Shown here: in pieces, positions 61,977 through 64,000 of the stretch
How positions within the stretch are numbered: the first letter of the stretch is position 1
Layout: every line of letters begins with the position of its first letter
Assembly (NCBI GenBank): GCA_946480785.1
Contig: CAMLLD010000004.1
Span: 62,001-126,000, forward strand
Reading direction: 5' to 3'
Length of the DNA: 64,000 nucleotides
From: an uncultured Blastocatellia bacterium
GTDB taxonomy: Bacteria; Acidobacteriota; Blastocatellia; Pyrinomonadales; Pyrinomonadaceae
Position numbers and translations under genes: made by a program
The notes under the pieces: generated by a model
Seen by the model: only the letters and a program-made list of their open reading frames with translations
Told to the model about the DNA's origin: nothing
Databases searched by the model: none

Positions 61977-63153
61977 ACGTCAGGAGCACGAGATACTGCT
62001 TTGCGTGGCGCGGCGCGAACTTGGCGTCGAGCGAGCGAGACTTCGGCAGTTGCTGAGTGAGGTTCGCGACTGGGAGTATTTAATGGCCGCCGCGAGTTAT
62101 CATGGGTTGGCGCCGCTGCTTCACAAGCACGTGCATGAAAGCTGTGCTGATCTCGTTCCGGTTAACGCGCTCTCGCGGTTGAAGCAGTCTTCGCTCGCGA
62201 ACACGCAAAACGTGTTGCACCTGGCGGGTAAGCAGTTGAAGATCGTGCGGCTGATGCGCGAGGGCGGTGTGCCGGTCGCGGTCTTCAAAGGGTCCGTGCT
62301 TTCGCAGATGGCTTACGGCGAGATCTCGTTGCGACAGGCGGGTGACATCGATCTGCTGATCCATCGCCAGCATTTTGCTCGAGCAAGAGTGTTGCTCGAA
62401 TCTCTGCGTTACGAGATGACGCCGCAGCTAACCGCGACGCAGTTGGAATCGCATCTGAGGCATCACTGCGAGATACAATTCGTGCGTGACGATTGGTTCA
62501 CCGTCGTCGATCTGCATTGGGGGCTCGCGCCGAAGAGTTTTGTGTTCAACCTCGAAACAGATGAAGTGATGTCGCGCTTGCAAACTGTCGCGGTGGCCGG
62601 CGCGGAGATCCAAACGCTCGCGACAGAAGATTTGATCCTGTATCTCTCGATGCACGGCGCGAAACATCTCTGGCGCGCGCTCGAATGGATCAGTTCGCTC
62701 GGCGAGTTGATTCGCGCGACCGACGCAATCGACTGGGACGTGGTTGTGGAACGCGCCGTGCAATCGCACGCGACACGCATGTTGGGCCTCGCGTTGCGAC
62801 TGGTCGAGCGAGTGTCGAGAGTAGAAATTCCTTCGCACCTGCTACGAACGATTGATAAAGACGAGTCGATGAACAGAATGGCGGAGCAAGTAATCGCGCA
62901 GACGTTCGTCGCGTCCGGCGTTGCCGATTCCACGGAGACGAATCTCTACAACCTCAAGATCATGGACCGCAAACGCGATGCGCTCCGCTCTGCTCTGCGC
63001 GCGATCTTCATCCCGACCTTCACCGACTGGGACGCGCTAAATCTGCCCCCTTCCCTGCACTCGCTTTATTACGCCTATCGTCCGTTGCGTCTCTCGAAGG
63101 TCTACACGACCTCGCTCTGCCGCAAGCTGCTTAGATCGCGAGGCGCCGCATGA
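61966..63153 (+). CDS. NTP_transf_5-like nucleotidyltransferase-family protein
   Basis: The protein is 395 residues from the ATG at 61966 (the frame is open from 61945). The core has VPVAVFKGSVLSQMAYGE near residue 103 and ISLRQAGDIDLLIHRQHFAR near 122, where the Gly-Asp-x-Asp motif is the metal-binding pair of the nucleotidyltransferase fold. PF14907-type proteins of this length occur with lasso-like and other RiPP clusters, but the reaction is unknown. It overlaps the methyltransferase gene by 11 bases and the DNA methylase by 4 bases. Confidence 0.85.
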   Translation: MLNKRQEHEILLCVARRELGVERARLRQLLSEVRDWEYLMAAASYHGLAPLLHKHVHESCADLVPVNALSRLKQSSLANTQNVLHLAGKQLKIVRLMREGGVPVAVFKGSVLSQMAYGEISLRQAGDIDLLIHRQHFARARVLLESLRYEMTPQLTATQLESHLRHHCEIQFVRDDWFTVVDLHWGLAPKSFVFNLETDEVMSRLQTVAVAGAEIQTLATEDLILYLSMHGAKHLWRALEWISSLGELIRATDAIDWDVVVERAVQSHATRMLGLALRLVERVSRVEIPSHLLRTIDKDESMNRMAEQVIAQTFVASGVADSTETNLYNLKIMDRKRDALRSALRAIFIPTFTDWDALNLPPSLHSLYYAYRPLRLSKVYTTSLCRKLLRSRGAA

Positions 63154-63929
63154 CTACGACATTGAAGCCGCCGTTGAAATGGGCGGGCGGCAAACGTTGG
63201 CTCGTACCGCACCTCGCGCCGCTTTGGCAGCGGTATTCCGATCGCCGTTACGTCGAACCGTTTTGCGGCGGGCTCGCAGTCGTGCTCGGGTTGCAACCGG
63301 CGCGAGCGTTGCTCAACGACATCAATCCGCACCTCGTCAACTTTTATCGCCATCTGCAAAAGGGCGTGCAGCCGCGGATCGAGATGCGCAACGACGAAGA
63401 GCTCTTCTATCGCCATCGCGATCGGTTCAACGCGTTGATTCAAAACGGCGGTGCGAAGAGTCGCGAGGCGGCGGAGTTGTTTTATTATCTGAATCGCACG
63501 TGCTTCAACGGGCTTTGCCGGTTCAACAAGAGCGGCGAGTTTAATGTGCCGTTCGGGACGTACGCGACGATCAACTATGCAACCGACTTCAGCGGCTACG
63601 CGCCGGTGTTCAAGGATTGGGAGTTCAGCAGTGTGGACGTCGCGAAGGTCGGAATACAAGCAGGAGATTTCGTTTACGCCGATCCGCCATACGACACCGA
63701 GTTCACGACGTACAGTCCGGGTGGATTTTCGTTTGCAGATCAAGAACGCACGGCGGAGTTGCTGGCGAAGCATTCGGGGCCGGTCGTAATCTCGAACCAG
63801 GCGACACCGCGGATTGTCGAGCTTTATGAGGGCTTGGGTTTCGAGTTGAGTTATCTTGCTGGACCGCGGCGGATCAGTTGTACTGGAGATCGCACCGCAG
63901 CGCGCGAGGTGTTGGCGATTAAGCAATGA
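63150..63929 (+). CDS. Dam-type DNA adenine methyltransferase (D12 class)
   Basis: This 259-residue enzyme has LKPPLKWAGGKRWLVPHLAP at the N terminus, the FxGxG-equivalent PFCGGLAVVLGLQPA near residue 36 and DPPYDTEFTTYSPGGF near 180, the catalytic DPPY motif. YLNRTCFNGLCRFNKSGEFN near 112 is the usual D12 target-recognition region. It probably methylates adenine in GATC, though the target is not certain. No restriction endonuclease is adjacent in the window, so it looks orphan. It is coupled to the upstream gene by an ATGA overlap and to the next gene by another. Confidence 0.93.
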   Translation: MTTTLKPPLKWAGGKRWLVPHLAPLWQRYSDRRYVEPFCGGLAVVLGLQPARALLNDINPHLVNFYRHLQKGVQPRIEMRNDEELFYRHRDRFNALIQNGGAKSREAAELFYYLNRTCFNGLCRFNKSGEFNVPFGTYATINYATDFSGYAPVFKDWEFSSVDVAKVGIQAGDFVYADPPYDTEFTTYSPGGFSFADQERTAELLAKHSGPVVISNQATPRIVELYEGLGFELSYLAGPRRISCTGDRTAAREVLAIKQ

Positions 63930-64000
63930 GTCAAGCGTGGTTACCGGATTTGGTCTACACAGATGGCCGGTTTCGGCCCGGTCTCGCAGTCGTGTGCGAC
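63926..64000 (+). CDS. Partial CDS at the window end
   Basis: An ATG overlapping the Dam-type stop (ATGA) opens a frame that stays open to the window end. The visible 25 residues start MSQAWLPDLVYTDGRFRPG, with no signal peptide. They look like the N-terminal strand of an amidohydrolase-type protein, but this is too short to assign. Confidence 0.5.
   Translation, partial: MSQAWLPDLVYTDGRFRPGLAVVCD

Overview
The window is GC-rich and almost fully coding, with no gene-free stretch above about 300 bases. Its gene content points to a heterotrophic soil-type bacterium, most likely an acidobacterium. The main clue is a VWFA-type secreted protein of the kind annotated mainly from Acidobacteria; the two-component, c-di-GMP and secreted-hydrolase content fits but does not prove it. 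GTG and TTG starts, and 4-base ATGA or GTGA overlaps, are common.

Layout. (1) 1-16669, rightward: an exopolysaccharide or surface-glycan cluster with GDP-mannose dehydratase and GDP-fucose synthase, several GT2 and GT4 glycosyltransferases, a NodU-type carbamoyltransferase, four SAM-methyltransferase-like proteins, a polysaccharide deacetylase and an epimerase with an inserted zinc ribbon. It ends with the peptidoglycan-recycling ligase mpl. Its middle part (about 4.8-9.3 kb) is visibly richer in A+T. (2) 16.7-26.8 kb: mixed housekeeping and signalling genes: a DICT-like sensor, a YkvA-type membrane protein, phosphotransacetylase, the VWFA protein, an HD-GYP response regulator, tRNA-Leu(CAA), a small AT-rich two-gene insert, a Cys-rich lipoprotein, ribA, a di-haem cytochrome c, DoxX and a SufR-like regulator. 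(3) 26.9-30.1 kb: a large PAS/GGDEF/EAL protein. (4) 37.4-30.1 kb, leftward: a sugar-acid catabolic operon (DapA-type lyase, LutABC, FAH-family hydrolase, ribose-type ABC binding protein and permease, SGNH hydrolase). (5) 37.5-42.4 kb: a Tat-exported PaoABC-like molybdenum hydroxylase and two small proteins. (6) M48 protease, then leuABCD (44.5-48.7 kb). (7) 57.9-48.7 kb, leftward: a tightly overlapped hexose operon with GH38 alpha-mannosidase, RbsA-type ATPase, galactokinase, a sugar-1-phosphate nucleotidyltransferase and aldose epimerase. (8) 58.0-63.2 kb: a lasso-peptide-like RiPP cluster (PqqD-like RRE, asparagine-synthetase-like cyclase, precursor, HPr-kinase homologue, PRMT-like methyltransferase, NTP_transf_5 protein), followed by a Dam-type DNA methylase and the start of another gene.

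How parts fit together. The permease and binding protein in region 4 lack an ATPase, and the orphan RbsA ATPase in region 7 lacks a permease and binding protein; they may form one transporter. FAH hydrolase plus LutABC suggests a deoxysugar route ending in pyruvate and L-lactate. The galactose genes have a nucleotidyltransferase where galT would be expected.

The most unusual features are the lasso-like cluster, which has no visible B2 leader peptidase and a precursor tail without bulky plug residues, and two window-wide sequence signals: a strongly over-used palindrome TGGNCCA and a dispersed repeat built from units like AATCYGTGT.
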